From Deinococcus koreensis (GTDB lineage: Bacteria; Deinococcota; Deinococci; Deinococcales; Deinococcaceae), in NCBI RefSeq assembly GCF_002901445.1, contig NZ_PPPD01000003.1:124001-188000 (forward strand): a stretch of 64,000 nucleotides of DNA, read 5' to 3'. This document shows, piece after piece, positions 26,808-36,700 of the stretch. Position numbers and translations under genes: made by a program. The notes beneath the pieces were generated by a model. The model was given only the letters and a program-made list of their open reading frames with translations. It did no database searches and was not told where the DNA came from. How positions within the stretch are numbered: position 1 is the first letter of the stretch; each line of letters starts with the position of its first letter.

Positions 26808-28046
26808 GTGACGCCCGGCGCCGTCCGGGAGCGCACCTTTTCCCTGGCCGCCCTCGACTCCCTGCTCTTCAGCATCGCCATCCTGGACGCCGAGGGCACC
26901 ATCCTGGAGGTCAACGAGGGCTGGGTGGCCTTCGCCGGGGCCAACGGCGGGGGCGACGATGTCGGCCGCAACTATCTGGCCATCTGCGACGCGGCCGAGG
27001 GCGAGGGGAGCGACGTGAGCCGGGCGGTGGCCCAGGGCATCCGGGCCGTCATCGCCGGCGACCTCCAGTACTTCGAGACGGAGTATCCCTGCCACACGCC
27101 GCAGCGGCCCCAGTACTTCCGGGCCAGGGTGAGCGCCCTGCAGGGCGGCCAGCCGCTGTACATGGTCATCCACGAGGACATCAGCCAGCGCCGCCTCGCT
27201 GAACTGGAGGTCACGGCCCTCAACCGCACTCTGGAGGAGCGCGTGGAGGAGCGCACCCGCGAACTGGAGGCCAGCCGCGCCGCGCTGAGCGAACTCAACG
27301 CCCGTCTGGAGCGCAGCCAGCGTGAGCTGGAGCAGAAGAACGCCGCCCTGGAGGCCAGCAACCGCGACCTCGCGCAGTTCGCCTTCGTGGCCTCCCACGA
27401 CCTGCAGGAGCCGCTCAGAACCATCGGGGTCTATGCCGACGTCCTGCGTCACCGCTACCAGGGCACGCTGGACGCCCGCGCCGACGGCTACCTGGGACAG
27501 ATCGGCGATCAGGTCGTCCGTGCCCGGGCCCTGGTGCGCGACGTGCTGGCCCTGGCCCGCGTCAGTGTCCAGGCGGAACTGGCCCCGCTGGACGTGGCCG
27601 CGCTGTGGGCCGATCTGACCCCCACCCTGCCCTGGCCGCCCGACGCCCGCTGGAGCTGTGATGTCCTGCCCACGGTGCAGGCCAACGAGGGGCAGATCTG
27701 GCAGCTGCTGACCAACCTGCTGGGCAACGCCATCAAGTTCCGGTCGCCCGCGCCGCTGCGCGTCCACCTGAGCGCCGAGCGACCGAGTCCTGACCGGATG
27801 AGTCCTGGGCTGGACGGCGAGCAGGTGCGCTTCACCCTGAGCGACAACGGGATCGGTCTGGCCCCCGAGCACGCCGAACAGGTGTTCGTGATGTTCAAGC
27901 GCCTCCAGAGCCGGGGCATGGACGGCGGCAACGGGATCGGCCTGGCGGTCTGCAAGAAGATCATCGAGCGGCACGGCGGCCGGATCTGGATCGATCCCCA
28001 CGACGGCCCGGGCACCACCATCCACTTCACGCTGCCGGCGGCCTGA
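26808..28046 (+). CDS. PAS-domain sensor histidine kinase
   Basis: The 412-residue kinase has a PAS domain at about 12-125 (FSIAILDAEGTILEVNEGW), then a coiled coil of heptads (about 130-190, LEERVEERTRELEASRAAL). The HisKA helix carries phospho-acceptor His197 (VASHDLQEPLRT). HATPase motifs follow: LLTNLLGNAIKF (N box), FTLSDNGIGLAPEH (G1) and GGNGIGLAVCKKI (G2). No transmembrane segment is present, so it senses a cytoplasmic or diffusible signal. The start is GTG. The SHDLQEPLR form of HisKA is typical of kinases paired with stand-alone receivers, matching the divergent gene next door. Confidence 0.92.
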   Translation: MTPGAVRERTFSLAALDSLLFSIAILDAEGTILEVNEGWVAFAGANGGGDDVGRNYLAICDAAEGEGSDVSRAVAQGIRAVIAGDLQYFETEYPCHTPQRPQYFRARVSALQGGQPLYMVIHEDISQRRLAELEVTALNRTLEERVEERTRELEASRAALSELNARLERSQRELEQKNAALEASNRDLAQFAFVASHDLQEPLRTIGVYADVLRHRYQGTLDARADGYLGQIGDQVVRARALVRDVLALARVSVQAELAPLDVAALWADLTPTLPWPPDARWSCDVLPTVQANEGQIWQLLTNLLGNAIKFRSPAPLRVHLSAERPSPDRMSPGLDGEQVRFTLSDNGIGLAPEHAEQVFVMFKRLQSRGMDGGNGIGLAVCKKIIERHGGRIWIDPHDGPGTTIHFTLPAA

Positions 28047-28098
28047 CCCGGCGGGGGCCACCGTCCCAGGCCCGAGCCCGGCCCCCCGGAGGACATCC

Positions 28099-29016
28099 AT
28101 GAAGGCAATGATCATCGAGCACTACGGCGACCCCGACGTCCTCACGCCCGCCGAGCTGCCCACCCCGGAACCGGCACCGGGCGAAGTGCGGCTGCGGGTG
28201 CAGGCCGTGAGCGTCAACCCCGTGGATTTCAAATGGCGCCGGAACGGGCCGTTCAAGACCTTCCCGGTGGTGCTCGGCTGGGACGTGTGCGGAGTGGTCG
28301 ACGCCCTGGGAGCGGGCGTCACGGACTTCCGGGTGGGCGACGCGGTCTACGGCATGGTGCGGTTCCCGCAGGAAGGCCGGGCCTACGCCCAGTTCGTCAC
28401 GGCGCCCGTGGGCGATGTGGCCCACAAGCCAGCCACGCTCAGTCCCCGAGAGGCGGCGGCCCTGACCCTGGCGCCGCTCACCGCCCATCAGGCCTTCGAG
28501 CGCATGGATCTGCGCCGAGGCCAGACCGTGCTGATCCACGCGGCCGCCGGGGGCGTCGGCCACCTCGCTGTGCAGCTCGCTAAGGTGCGGGGAGCCCGCG
28601 TGATCGCCACGGCCTCGGGCCGGAACCTCGACTTCGTGCGGTCGCTGGGCGCCGACGAGATCGTGGACTACCGCGCCCGGCCTTTCGAAGAGCAGGTGCG
28701 CGGAGTGGACGCCGTGCTGGACACCGTGGGCGGCGACACCCTGCCCCGCTCCTTCGGGGTGCTCCGCAGGGGGGGCACGCTGATCTCGATTGCCGGTCAG
28801 CCGTCTGCGGAGGAGGCGGAGCGGTGGGGCGTGCGGGCCGAGCGCATCCTCGTTTACCCGTCCCGCGCGCATCTGGAGCTGCTGGGCAAGCTCGTCGAGG
28901 CGGGCCGGCTGCGGCCCCATGTGTCCCAGACCTATCCGCTCGAAGAGGTGGCCGAGGCCCACCGCGCCCTCGAAACCGGACGAACCGTGGGCAAGATCGT
29001 GCTGGACGTCGGCTGA
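28099..29016 (+). CDS. NADP-dependent quinone oxidoreductase-like enzyme (MDR superfamily)
   Basis: The 305-residue protein is a zinc-free medium-chain dehydrogenase. An N-terminal GroES-like half (MKAMIIEHYGDPDVL, VSVNPVDFKWR, VLGWDVCGVV) is followed by a Rossmann half with LIHAAAGGVGHLAVQLAK, the NADPH-binding loop, and GGTLISIAGQP. Catalytic-zinc ligands of alcohol dehydrogenases are absent, as expected for zeta-crystallin/QOR-type reductases. GGAGG lies 6 nt before the ATG. It follows the kinase gene by 52 bp but has no clear functional link. Likely a reductase of quinones or enals. Confidence 0.9.
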   Translation: MKAMIIEHYGDPDVLTPAELPTPEPAPGEVRLRVQAVSVNPVDFKWRRNGPFKTFPVVLGWDVCGVVDALGAGVTDFRVGDAVYGMVRFPQEGRAYAQFVTAPVGDVAHKPATLSPREAAALTLAPLTAHQAFERMDLRRGQTVLIHAAAGGVGHLAVQLAKVRGARVIATASGRNLDFVRSLGADEIVDYRARPFEEQVRGVDAVLDTVGGDTLPRSFGVLRRGGTLISIAGQPSAEEAERWGVRAERILVYPSRAHLELLGKLVEAGRLRPHVSQTYPLEEVAEAHRALETGRTVGKIVLDVG

Positions 29017-29294
29017 TCGGGGAAAGAGAGTCGGGCGTTCCGGAGGGTCGGGTGTGTGGTGGTCTGCAGAGAGGCCCGGACAGAGGTGCCCTCCCTTCGG
29101 AGCGGTGCGATCATTCGACGCGTGGGGAGGACAAGCGGCTCCTGCCGATTCGCCCCAGGAACGTCCACATGTGTGTGTGTAAAGCTGTGTACAACCTGAA
29201 TCTGGCGTGGAGGCCCGCTAGGCACCCGTCTCGCCGGACATCCAGTCACGCGCCCACCGGGCACGCGCCGACGCGCTTAGAATGAACACCCCAG
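29017..29294. other. Intergenic region upstream of pxp operon
   Basis: 278 bp. A TG-rich stretch (TGTGTGTGTAAAGCTGTGTACAAC, split here by an 11-nt offset of TGTGTNNA units, 29168-29192) could be an operator for the 5-oxoprolinase operon. No regulator gene is adjacent. Confidence 0.3.
29278..29283 (+). promoter_or_regulatory. -10 candidate TAGAAT upstream of pxpA
   Basis: TAGAAT lies 11 nt before the pxpA ATG, giving a very short leader. No -35 was recognised. Confidence 0.4.
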
Positions 29295-30089
29295 ATGAAG
29301 ACCTCCATCGACCTCAATGCCGACGCAGGCGAGTCCTACGGCGCCTGGGTCATGGGCGACGACGAGGGCCTGTTTCCGTACCTGAGCAGCGTGAACATCG
29401 CCTGCGGCTTCCACGCGGGCGATCCCCTGACCATGCAGGCCGCCGTCCGGCGCGCCGCGCAGCATGGCCTGGGCGTGGGGGCGCACCCGAGTTACCCCGA
29501 CCTGCCGGGCTTCGGGCGGCGCATCCTGGAGGCCGCGCCCGAGCAGGTCTACGCCGACGTGCTGTACCAGGTCTCGGCGCTGGCGGGGATGTGCCGGGCG
29601 CAGGGGGTGGCGCTGCGGCACGTCAAGGCCCACGGCGCGCTCTCGACCCGCGCCTGGACGCACGCCCCGACGGCCGCCGCCATCGCCCACGCCACGCACG
29701 ATGCCGATCCGACCCTGCCGCTGGTCGTGCTGCCCGCCACCCTGCTGGAGACCGAGGCCCGGCGACTCGGGGTTCCCGTGGTGCTGGAGACCTTTCCCGA
29801 GCGTGCATACCTGCGGGACGGCCGGCTGGCTCCGCGCTCCATGTCCGGCTCCAGCATCCACGACCCCCGGGAAGCCGCGCGGCGCGCCGTGATGATGGTG
29901 CGGGAGGGCCGGATCGAGGCCCTGGACGGCGGCCACTTCGGGTTCGAGGTGGACACGCTGTGCATTCACGGAGACAACCCGAACGCGGTGGAGATCGCCC
30001 GGGCGATCCGGGCCGCGCTGGAAGAGGCGGGCATCACGGTGCGCGCCTTTCCCGTCCCACCCGCGAGCGGGCCGCAGGCACAGCGGTGA
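29295..30089 (+). CDS. pxpA: 5-oxoprolinase subunit A (LamB/YcsF family)
   Basis: The 264-residue protein has the family start SIDLNADAGESYGAW, then VNIACGFHAGDPLTM, GVGAHPSYPDLPGFGRR and HVKAHGALS. The near C-terminal CIHGDNPNAVEIARAI is also typical. PxpA acts with PxpB and PxpC in ATP-dependent opening of 5-oxoproline to glutamate (family knowledge). The next gene supplies B and C as one fusion. Length is close to the usual 245-255 residues. A short leader and TAGAAT box precede it. It is the first gene of a likely four-gene operon. Confidence 0.94.
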   Translation: MKTSIDLNADAGESYGAWVMGDDEGLFPYLSSVNIACGFHAGDPLTMQAAVRRAAQHGLGVGAHPSYPDLPGFGRRILEAAPEQVYADVLYQVSALAGMCRAQGVALRHVKAHGALSTRAWTHAPTAAAIAHATHDADPTLPLVVLPATLLETEARRLGVPVVLETFPERAYLRDGRLAPRSMSGSSIHDPREAARRAVMMVREGRIEALDGGHFGFEVDTLCIHGDNPNAVEIARAIRAALEEAGITVRAFPVPPASGPQAQR

Positions 30090-30139
30090 GCTGCCCGCCA
30101 GCATTGCCGCTTGGGTGCCCTGCCCGGTCAGGACGCTGA

Positions 30140-31765
30140 ATGGAGGGAACGCGCGGCCACTCCGCCGCTGATCTCGGCGGCCTGTCCCTCCCCAGCGGCT
30201 TCTATGTCCAGTTCGCGGATCGCCTCGACCTGACACAGAACGCCCGCCTGCACGCCCTCCACCGGGCGCTGCGGCAGGATCTGCCGCCGGGGGTGACCGA
30301 CCTGTGCCCCGGCTACGTCAACCTGTATGTGGAGTTCGATGCCGCCCAGGTGGCCCCGGACGAGGTGCGGGCCTGGGTGGGCCGCCACCTGCGCGGTCTG
30401 GACGACGGGCCGGCGTGGACGGGCCGCGCGCTCGAGCTGCCCGTGCGCTACGACGGGATGGATCTGGCCGACGTCGCCGCCCGAACCGGCCTGGACGAGG
30501 CGGAGGTCGTCCGGCGGCACAGCGGGCGCGAGTACCACGTGTACGCCGTGGGCTTCACGCCGGGCTTTCCCTTCATGGGCGAGGTGCACGAGTCCCTGCA
30601 GCTGCCGCGCCGCGCCACGCCGCGGCCTGCGGTGCCCTTCAACGCCGTGGCCATCGCGGCGGCCCAGACCTGCGTGTATCCGCTGCCGTCGCCGGGGGGC
30701 TGGAACCTGATCGGCACGCTGCTGAGCACCGTGTACGACCCCCACCGGCCGGAGCCCTTCACGCTGGCGCCGGGCGACCGGGTGCGCTTCGTGCCGGCCG
30801 ATGGCCCGGCGCCCGAGCTGCCGGCCATCCGGGAACTGTGGCCCCGCTCGCCCCAGTTCCCGGCGCTGCGGGTCGAGCGCGCCGGGCTGCTCGACCTGCT
30901 CATGGACGCCGGCCGCATGCGCCAGGGCCACCACGGGCTGGCCCGCAGCGGCTTCCTCGACGAGTGGGCCGCGGGGCGGGCCAACCGGCTGGTCGGCAAC
31001 GCCCCCGGCACTCCACTGCTGGAGCTGACCCTGCGCGGCCCGAGGCTCACGGCCCTGCGCGACGTCCGGGTGGCGGTCTCCGGCTTCGGTCTGGCGCCCC
31101 TGGGCTGGCGGCTGGATCAGCCCTTCGGGCTGCGGGCGGGGGAGACGCTGGAGTTCCGCTCCACGTCCAGCGGGGCGCGCGCCTATCTGGCATTGGCCGG
31201 CGGGCTGGAGACCTCGCCCTTCCTGGGGAGCAGCAGTGTGGATCTGCTGGGCCGGGTCGGGCGTGCGCTGCAGGCCGGCGACGTGCTGGGGCTGGAGGTG
31301 CCGGGGCGGGCGGCGGAGCCGGTGCCCGCCGCCACGCCGACTGAGGACGAGCCGTGCACCATGCCGGGCGCCGTTCGCCTGCGCCTGCTGCCCGGCCCAC
31401 AGGCGACCCTGGACGCCCTGCAGGCGCTCGGCCGCGCACCCTTCCGCATCACCGGCCTCGACCGCATGGGCCTGCGCCTCTCCGGCCCGCCCGTGCCCGG
31501 CGGACAGGTCATCAGCGAGGCCACGCCGCTGGGCGCCGTGCAGGTCACGCCCGCGGGCGACCCTATCGTGCTGCTGGCCGACCGGGGGCGCCTGGGGGGC
31601 TACAGCAAGCCCGCCGTGATCCACCCGCTCGACCTGCCGCTGGCCGCGCAGCTGCGCCCCGGACAATCGGTTCATCTCATTCCCGACCTGTCGGGCCCGC
31701 CGGACGTGTGGGCCTGGCGCTGGCATCAGCCGCTCGGTCGGCGCACCCCTGGAGGACTCCCATGA
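30140..31765 (+). CDS. pxpB-pxpC: 5-oxoprolinase subunits B and C, fused
   Basis: The 541-residue protein joins PxpB (about 15-235; VTDLCPGYVNLYVEFD, HVYAVGFTPGFPFMG, PSPGGWNLIGT) to PxpC (about 245-525; LLDLLMDAGRMRQGHHGL, GNAPGTPLLELTLRGP, GGQVISEATPLGAVQV, RGRLGGYSKPAVIHPLDL). These correspond to allophanate-hydrolase subunit 1 and 2 domains. In many genomes the two are separate genes; here they are one reading frame without an internal stop. With PxpA it should form the complete 5-oxoprolinase. The start ATG has no strong Shine-Dalgarno. Its stop overlaps the next start (ATGA). Confidence 0.93.
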   Translation: MEGTRGHSAADLGGLSLPSGFYVQFADRLDLTQNARLHALHRALRQDLPPGVTDLCPGYVNLYVEFDAAQVAPDEVRAWVGRHLRGLDDGPAWTGRALELPVRYDGMDLADVAARTGLDEAEVVRRHSGREYHVYAVGFTPGFPFMGEVHESLQLPRRATPRPAVPFNAVAIAAAQTCVYPLPSPGGWNLIGTLLSTVYDPHRPEPFTLAPGDRVRFVPADGPAPELPAIRELWPRSPQFPALRVERAGLLDLLMDAGRMRQGHHGLARSGFLDEWAAGRANRLVGNAPGTPLLELTLRGPRLTALRDVRVAVSGFGLAPLGWRLDQPFGLRAGETLEFRSTSSGARAYLALAGGLETSPFLGSSSVDLLGRVGRALQAGDVLGLEVPGRAAEPVPAATPTEDEPCTMPGAVRLRLLPGPQATLDALQALGRAPFRITGLDRMGLRLSGPPVPGGQVISEATPLGAVQVTPAGDPIVLLADRGRLGGYSKPAVIHPLDLPLAAQLRPGQSVHLIPDLSGPPDVWAWRWHQPLGRRTPGGLP

Positions 31766-32580
31766 ACATCAATACGAGAAGATTCGAGAACAAGGTCGTG
31801 CTGGTCACGGGCGCGGCCGGCGGCATCGGCCGCGCGGTGGCCCTGCGTTTCGCCGCCGAGGGCGCGCGGGTGGCCGTCAACGACTTGGATGCAGGAGCTG
31901 TCCAGGCAGTCGTGGACGAGATCAAGGCGGCCGGCGGACAGGCCCTGGCCGCGCCGGCCGACGTCTCCAGTGCTCCGCAGGTGGACGCCATGTTCAGCGC
32001 CACCGAGCAGACCCTGGGCCATGTGGACGTCCTCTACAACAACGCCGGCCTGATCGACACCACCCGCCATTTCCTGGACGGCGACGAGGCCTGGTGGACG
32101 CGCATCGTGGCGGTCAACCTGGGCAGCGTCTTCCTGTGCTCGCACCGGGCCGCCCGGATCATGGCCCGGCGGCGGCGCGGGGTGATCATCAGCACGTCCT
32201 CGGGCGGCGCCACGCGGGCGCACCGGGGCAACGTGGCCTACGACGCCACCAAGGGCGGCATCGAGGCGATGACCCGCGCCATGGCGCTCGACCTCGCGCC
32301 CTACGGCATCCGGGTCAACGGGGTGGTGCCGGGGTTCATCAACACTTACGGCCTGACCCAGGAGCAGCTGCGCGAGCGCGAGCAGACCGTGCCCCTGGGC
32401 CGCTACGGCGTGGCCGACGACATGACCGGCGCGGCGCTGTTCCTGGCCTCCGACGACGCCGCGTACATCACCGGGCAGTTCCTGGCGGTCGACGGCGGCG
32501 TGCTGGTGCAGCAGCGCTCGGCCAACGTGGACACCTTCCCGGTCGCCGGCTTCCCGGTGGTCGAGCCCGACCTCGCGTGA
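31762..32580 (+). CDS. SDR oxidoreductase in pxp operon
   Basis: The 272-residue SDR has VLVTGAAGGIGRAVALRFA (cofactor), LYNNAGLIDT, STSSGGATRAHRGNVAYDATKGG (Ser, Tyr and Lys) split over residues 140-160, and NGVVPGFINTYGL. It begins MNINTRRFENK with GGAGG 6 nt upstream and overlaps the PxpBC stop. The following flavoprotein gene overlaps or abuts it. The substrate is unknown. Its place in a 5-oxoproline operon suggests a role in amino- or hydroxy-acid turnover, by inference. Confidence 0.9.
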   Translation: MNINTRRFENKVVLVTGAAGGIGRAVALRFAAEGARVAVNDLDAGAVQAVVDEIKAAGGQALAAPADVSSAPQVDAMFSATEQTLGHVDVLYNNAGLIDTTRHFLDGDEAWWTRIVAVNLGSVFLCSHRAARIMARRRRGVIISTSSGGATRAHRGNVAYDATKGGIEAMTRAMALDLAPYGIRVNGVVPGFINTYGLTQEQLREREQTVPLGRYGVADDMTGAALFLASDDAAYITGQFLAVDGGVLVQQRSANVDTFPVAGFPVVEPDLA

Positions 32581-32597
32581 GGCCCCCCGGCGGCCCC

Positions 32598-33710
32598 ATG
32601 CGGGCCGACATCGTGGTGATCGGGGCCGGCATCATCGGCGCGGCGTGCGCCTGGCGGCTGGCCGAGCGCGGCCTGAAGGTCGTGGTGATCGAGCGGGGTT
32701 CGCCGGCGGGCGGCTCAACCGGGCGGAGCGTGGCGGGCGTGCGCCACCAGTTCGGCAACGAGACCAACATCCTGCTGGCCCGCGAGAGCATCGCCGAATA
32801 CGCGGCCATGCCCGAGTCCGGCTACCGCGCCGAGGGCTACCTGATGCTGGTGCCCCACGCCGGCTGGGAGCGTCACCGCGCCGCCGTGGAGCTGCAGCGC
32901 CGCCTCGGTGTGCCCACCCGGCGGCTGACCCCGCAGGAGGCCCAGGCCCACGTTCCCTTCGTCCCGGATGGCCTGGGCGGCTGCAGCCACTGCGCGCTCG
33001 ACGGCCGGGTGGACGCCCACAGCCTGACCTCCGAGTACGTGCGCCGGGCCCGCTCCCAGGGTGCCCTCTTCCTGCTGGACACTCCGGTGACCGGTATCCG
33101 ACGCCGCCAGGGCCACTGGGAGGTGAGCCACCCCACGGGCCGGGTCGAGGCGCCTCTTCTCCTCAACGCGGCCGGCGCGTGGTCGGGTGGGATCGGCACC
33201 CTCGCGGGTCTGGACATTCCCGTGTGGCCGGCGCGCCGCATGGTCTTCACGACCGCGCCCCTGAAGCTGCCCCGCCCGGTGCCGATGGTCTTCGATCTGG
33301 CGAGCGGCGTCTACCTGCGCTCCGAGGGCGAGCGGCTGATCCTGGGCCGGGCCGATCCCCGCGACACCGGCTGGCGCGAGGGGATGGACTGGGACTGGCT
33401 GGAACCGACCCTGGAGGCCGCCCTGGGGCGCTTTCCGTGGCTGGAGGCGGCCGCCCTGGATCGCCGAGCCAGCTGGTGGGGCTACTACGAACTCACCCCC
33501 GACGAGGAGCCCATCGTGGGCCGCCTGCCCGGCGCCGAGGGCTGGATCAACGCCTGCGGCTTCTCCGGGCACGGCGTCATGCAGGCCGCCGCCATCGGCC
33601 GGGTGGTGGCGCAGCTCGCCGTCGGTGAGACTCCGTTCATCGACCTCTCGCCGCTGCGCTACGAACGCTTCGCCGAGGGCGATGGGATCGGGCCGGATAT
33701 CCAGGTCTGA
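32598..33710 (+). CDS. FAD-dependent amino-acid oxidase/dehydrogenase (DAO family)
   Basis: The 370-residue flavoprotein starts MRADIVVIGAGIIGAACAWRL (Rossmann FAD motif). It continues with VIERGSPAGGSTGRSVAGVR and ends with the DAO-family LTPDEEPIVGRLPG and CGFSGHGVMQAAAIG. It resembles sarcosine-oxidase-beta/glycine-oxidase/D-amino-acid dehydrogenases. The ATG at 32598 is chosen for family fit; a GTG at 32577 overlapping the SDR stop (GTGA) is equally possible and would add seven residues. It is the last gene of the pxp operon and may oxidise proline- or glutamate-derived imino or D-amino acids. Confidence 0.9.
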   Translation: MRADIVVIGAGIIGAACAWRLAERGLKVVVIERGSPAGGSTGRSVAGVRHQFGNETNILLARESIAEYAAMPESGYRAEGYLMLVPHAGWERHRAAVELQRRLGVPTRRLTPQEAQAHVPFVPDGLGGCSHCALDGRVDAHSLTSEYVRRARSQGALFLLDTPVTGIRRRQGHWEVSHPTGRVEAPLLLNAAGAWSGGIGTLAGLDIPVWPARRMVFTTAPLKLPRPVPMVFDLASGVYLRSEGERLILGRADPRDTGWREGMDWDWLEPTLEAALGRFPWLEAAALDRRASWWGYYELTPDEEPIVGRLPGAEGWINACGFSGHGVMQAAAIGRVVAQLAVGETPFIDLSPLRYERFAEGDGIGPDIQV

Positions 33711-33736
33711 TGGGAGGTCGGTGAACCCAGGCACGC

Positions 33737-33770
33737 CCGCGCAGGCCCGGGGTCGTCCCGGCCTGCGCGG
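33737..33770. terminator. Bidirectional terminator between convergent operons
   Basis: A perfect 11-bp stem (CCGCGCAGGCC with GGCCTGCGCGG) around a 12-nt loop lies between the pxp operon (plus) and the DUF11 operon (minus). Confidence 0.65.
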
Positions 33771-33796
33771 AGTGGAGGAGACGGACGGGCGGGGAC

Positions 33797-36700
33797 TTAC
33801 TGCACGCTGACCCGGTAACAGACGGTGCCGCGGCCACCGCCTCCCAGGTCTCCGAGCCGCACGGTCAGCAGGCGCGGCGTCAGCGTGCCGGCGTCGGCGT
33901 CGGCCGCGCTCGTGAGGTTGTCGACGGCGCTCCCGGGCGTGCTGGTGGCGCCCGCCACGGCCAGGATGCCCGGCACGTGTCGGATGCCCGCCCCCACGGC
34001 GTAGTCATCCAGGGCCGCCGTGAAGAACGGCACCGGATCGGTCAGGACGGCCGTCTGCAGCAGGCTGGTGCCCAGATTCTGGTAGTCGATGCAGTATTCC
34101 AGCGTGTCGCCGGTCTGCCCCTCGGCGCTGGTCGGGCTGAACCCCGTGCCGGCCGTCACGTTGCGCACGAATTTCGTGAGCTTCAGGCCGCCCGATCCGG
34201 TCGTGGTCGTGTCGGTCACGCTGGCGGTGCGGATCAGGGGAGAGAGGTTGGCGAACACCTGGGTCACCGTGAGTCTGGCCGGGTCGGTCAGTCCGGAGGC
34301 CACGCCGGCCGGCGCGCTCACGGACAGCAGCAGCTGAAGGTCGGCCAGGGTGCCGTCGGGCTTGCGGGGCGAGGTGCTGGTCAGACTCAGGGTGCCGCCC
34401 GTGCCCAGCAGGGTGTCGGTGGTGGGGTCGATCACGCCGTTGCCGTCCACGTCGTGCCACAACGCGTAGCTGAAGGTGGCGTTCGTGGGGGCGACATTCA
34501 GGGTCAGGGTGCCGGGCGTGCCGGGGCTCAGGCGCTGGCGGTAGACCACGCTGCCGGGGCTGCCCACCGACTGCGCGGAGTCCGGGGTCAGGGCGAGCTG
34601 CGGCACCAGCCCGAAGTGGAGGCCAAGTGTGGAACCCGCCGCCGTCGCCACATTCAGGCTGCCCCGTGAGGCCAGCGGGTCGCTGATCGAGGTTGCCAGA
34701 TGCAGCACCGTCGCGCCGTCGTTGACTCCCGTGGCCGTGTAGACGGAGGTCGGGGCGGCCAGCACGGTCACGCTGCCCGCCGAGGACGGCAGGAACAGCG
34801 TGTAGCGCCCGGCCCCGTCCGTGACCGCGCTCGCCACCACGCCGCCGCCGTTGCTGGCGGTGACGGTGAAGCCGCCGATCCCCGCCTCGGTGCCGTTCTG
34901 ACGGGCGTCGTTCGCCTGAGGGGCGCTCCCGCCCCAGCCGTCGTCCCTGAAGACCTGACCCGTGATCTTCACGCCCGCGTACTCCCCGAAGTTCACGTTC
35001 TGGACGTCTCCCGCCGTCAGGGTCAGATTCACGGTGTCCGGGCTGGTGCTGACGAAGCCCGCAGGCTGGGTCTCGGTCACGCTGTAAGTGCCTGCGGTCA
35101 GCAGCGGGAAGCTGTAGCTGCCGCCCGCGCCGCTGGACGTGGTTCGGAGCACCGCGCCGCCGCCATCACGCAGGGTCAGGGTGACGCCGGGGAGTCCAGC
35201 CTCGCCCGTGTCCCGCTGGCCGTTGGCGCTGGCATCGTTATAGACGGTGCCTGAAATGGTGAAGCGCGGTTCGACGGTGGTCGGGTCGCCGACCGAGTCG
35301 TTGGCGGTGTTCCCCTGGGCGCCGCCGCTGACCGTGGCGGTGTTGGTGAGACTGGTGGGGGCAGTGGCCGCGACGCTCACCGTGACGGTAAGCACCGGGT
35401 AGCTCGCTCCAGCGGCCAGAGCGTCGGAACGGGTGCAGCTCAGCGTGCCGAGGGTACATGTCCAGCCCGTGCCACTGATCGCCGTCGCCGTGAGGCCGGC
35501 CGGCAGCGTGTCGGTGACCGTGACCGCTCCGCTGGTGGGCGCCGTGCCGCCGTTCGTCGCTGTAATGGTATAGGTGGCGCCGGTCTGCCCCTGGAAGAAG
35601 GTTCCGCTGTGGGTCTTCGTGACCGTCAGGTCGGAGACGAGCACAGTCACCACGTCCGAGGCGGCGTTGTTCGTCGTGACCGCCTCTCCCGTGGTGCTGA
35701 CCGTGGCCGTGTTGGTCACGCTGGGCAGCGCCGCCGAGCCGACGACGACGCCGCTCAGGGTGAATGTGCTGCTGGCCCCACCGGGGAGGCTCACGCTGCT
35801 CGTGCAGGTCACGACGTTGCTGGCCGAGGTGCACGACCAGTTCGCCGCGTTGGCGCCCGTCAGGCTGAGCGCTCCGTTGGGCAGTGTAAGTCCGGCCGGC
35901 AGGGTGTCGGTCAGGGTGAGGGTATTGACAGCCGTGCCCGCCGCCACGTTGTTGACCGTGAAGGTGAAGCTGCCGGGTTGCCCGACCGTGAAGCTGCCGG
36001 TATGACTCTTCGAGAGCGTCAGGTCGGGGGGCGTGACCGTGACGGTCGTCGGGTCGCTCGCCCCGTTGTTGGTCGTGGTGAGCTCGCCGCCCCCGCTGAC
36101 CGTGGCCGTGTTGGTGAGGCTGGTCGGGGCAGTGGCCGCAACATCCACGGTCAGCGTGATCGCGGGGTAGCTCGCCCCGGCGGCCAGAGCGTCTGACCTC
36201 GTGCAGCTCAACGTGCCGAGGGTGCATGTCCAGCCCGTCCCGCTGATGGCGGTAGCGCTCAGGCCGCTGGGCAGCGTGTCCGTGACCGTGACCGTGCCGC
36301 TGGTCGGCGCCGTGCCGCTGTTCCTCGCTGTCAGCGTATAGGTGGCGCCGGTCTGCGTCTGGGCGAAGCTGCCCGTGTGCGTCTTGGTCAGCGTCAGGTC
36401 GGGCGTGCCGCCTGCGGCGATGGTCGTGGGATCGCTCGCCGTGTCGTTCGCGGTGTTCGTCTGGCCGCCCCCGCTGACCGAGGCCGTATTGGTGACGCTG
36501 CTCGCCGCATTTGCAGCCACGTCCACCGTCACGGTGATGGCCGGGTAGCTCGCTCCAGCGGCCAGCGTGTCTGACCGCATACAGCTCAGCGTGCCGAGGG
36601 TACACGTCCAGCCCGTGCCACTGATGGCAGTGGCGCTCAGGCCGCTCGGAAGCGTGTCGGTGACGGTGACTGCGGCGCTGGTGGCGAGGAGGCCGCCGTT

